5,193 nt of DNA from positions 1-5,193 of the forward strand of contig JACQSP010000135.1 of assembly GCA_016205905.1 (NCBI GenBank), written 5' to 3'. Shown here one piece after another: positions 4,543 to 5,193 of the stretch (positions are counted from its first letter, which is position 1; every line of letters starts with the position of its first letter). This DNA is from Candidatus Woesearchaeota archaeon (lineage in GTDB: Archaea; Nanobdellota; Nanobdellia; Woesearchaeales; DSVV01). The translations under genes and the position numbers were made by a program. The notes below the pieces were generated by a model. That model saw only the letters and a list, made by a program, of their open reading frames with translations, ran no database searches and was not told the origin of the DNA.

Positions 4543-5100
4543 ATGAAACGCTTTAAAATATTTTTTTTAAGTTTTTTCTTTTCATTAGTTTTGGGTATTA
4601 AGACTGTTTCGGCACATTGTCCTTTATGCACAGTAGGAGCAGCCTTTGCAGCAGGTGGGGCAGCTTATTTAGGTGTTAGCAGGGCGGTTATAGGTGTTTT
4701 TATCGGCGCATTTGCAGTTTCAACAGGATTGTGGTTTGCAAGGATAATTAAAAAGAAGTACCTAGAACAAAAACCCATGTATGTTAGTGCAACACTTACA
4801 GTTGTTTTAGTGCTCGGCTCATATTTATCAACAATATTGCCGCTTATTCCTTTGCTAAAAGACGTAAAGCCTTTAATGGTTTCAGTTATGGGCGGTTATG
4901 GCTCATTACTCAATAGAACTTATATGGTAGACTATTATTTAATCACAAGTATCATTGGTGCGATTATTGTTTTATCTGCGCCATGGATCAGCGCAAAAAT
5001 AAGTGCTTTGCGCTTAGGCAGGCATCTGCCTTATCAAGGGATTGTTTTGACTTTTGTTTTGCTTATAATAACAGGGTTTATTTTTCAATTTTTTATTTAA
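4543..5100 (+). CDS. Sec-exported polytopic membrane protein with CPLC motif, function unknown
   Basis: This encodes 185 aa. A typical signal peptide (basic MKRFK, Phe/Leu-rich core, VSA at 22-24) is followed at once by HCPLCT (25-30), so a cleaved mature protein would begin with His and a CxxC pair on the outer face. The rest is a membrane bundle: a Gly/Ala-rich segment with a second helix (about 31-66), a basic loop RIIKKKYLEQK (67-77), a helix (about 79-105), an outer loop (106-130), a helix (about 131-150), a basic loop AKISALRLGRHLP (151-163) and a last helix (about 165-185). The N-terminal HCPLC could bind metal or heme, or act as a redox pair. I recall similar small CPLCT membrane proteins in uncultured archaea and bacteria but know no assigned role. 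Its position directly behind a DUF411 lipoprotein suggests copper or thiol chemistry in the same compartment; this is inference. Confidence 0.88.
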   Translation: MKRFKIFFLSFFFSLVLGIKTVSAHCPLCTVGAAFAAGGAAYLGVSRAVIGVFIGAFAVSTGLWFARIIKKKYLEQKPMYVSATLTVVLVLGSYLSTILPLIPLLKDVKPLMVSVMGGYGSLLNRTYMVDYYLITSIIGAIIVLSAPWISAKISALRLGRHLPYQGIVLTFVLLIITGFIFQFFI

Positions 5101-5127
5101 GTTTTACAATTTTGATAATGTTTATAT
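5101..5127 (+). promoter_or_regulatory. T-tracts ending the cluster and TATA-like box for a gene beyond the window
   Basis: Short T-runs directly after the stop at 5100 may terminate the metal cluster. TTTATAT at 5121-5127 is TATA-like and would start transcription near 5150, pointing to a gene past the right edge. No convincing ORF begins inside the remaining bases. Confidence 0.35.
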
Positions 5128-5157
5128 CCTGTTTAAAAAGTGATGAGAAGATGATAC

Positions 5158-5193
5158 TTGAATGATAACTGTTTGAATGATATATGTTTGAAT
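5158..5193. repeat. Tandem 15-bp repeats running off the window
   Basis: TTGAATGATA starts at 5158 and 5173, and TTGAAT at 5188 is cut by the edge, giving a 15-bp period. The first two units differ only at AAC versus TAT (TTGAATGATAACTGT and TTGAATGATATATGT). The array may continue beyond the window. Confidence 0.65.

Noticed and set aside
4983..5165. 60-aa plus-strand ORF overlapping the end of the CPLC membrane protein gene
   Set aside because: It overlaps the well-supported 4543-5100 gene in another frame, has no ribosome binding site, and its protein has no recognisable feature.

Overview
The window is AT-rich and most likely archaeal. Ribosome binding sites match the archaeal GGAGG/GGTGAT type. 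Several starts have TATA-like boxes. One gene carries a DUF835 domain, a family known mainly from archaea. The lineage (an AT-rich euryarchaeote or a DPANN-type archaeon such as a Woesearchaeota relative) cannot be settled from this sequence.

Layout. At 69-947 (minus strand) lies a membrane-anchored protein with a Cys-rich CEYCC / CGCxHN cluster. It is transcribed away from a gene at 1556-3343 (plus strand) that encodes a membrane sensor: TM, extracytoplasmic dCache-like domain, TM, DUF835, C-terminal winged helix. The roughly 600-base space between them is unusually rich in structure. It holds an operator-like dyad in front of the minus-strand gene, a nested set of perfect inverted repeats at 1029-1293 that draws as a cloverleaf plus a side arm, an 11-bp direct repeat pair, and five tandem degenerate 13/17-bp repeats just before the sensor gene.

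After the sensor gene come a hairpin and T-tracts, then a three-gene plus-strand cluster that looks like a soft-metal (probably copper) handling unit. The genes are a 60-aa YHS/TRASH-type metal-binding protein with a His/Cys-rich tail (3614-3796), a DUF411/CopG-type lipoprotein (4003-4509), and a Sec-exported polytopic membrane protein with a CPLC motif just after its signal peptide (4543-5100). Between the first two sits a 154-bp miniature inverted-repeat element (3800-3953) flanked by a perfect 8-bp target duplication, GTTAGATG. The left copy of the duplication contains the stop codon of the YHS gene. Removing the element and one duplication copy would leave a 44-base gap, as expected inside an operon.

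Three of the gene-proximal regions carry short tandem direct repeats of different sequence: 13/17 bp at 1415-1491, 13 bp at 3551-3590, and 15 bp at 5158 to the window edge. The most unusual material is the nested palindromic element at 1029-1293 and the MITE. They differ in overall sequence but share an identical 12-mer located in a stem arm of each.
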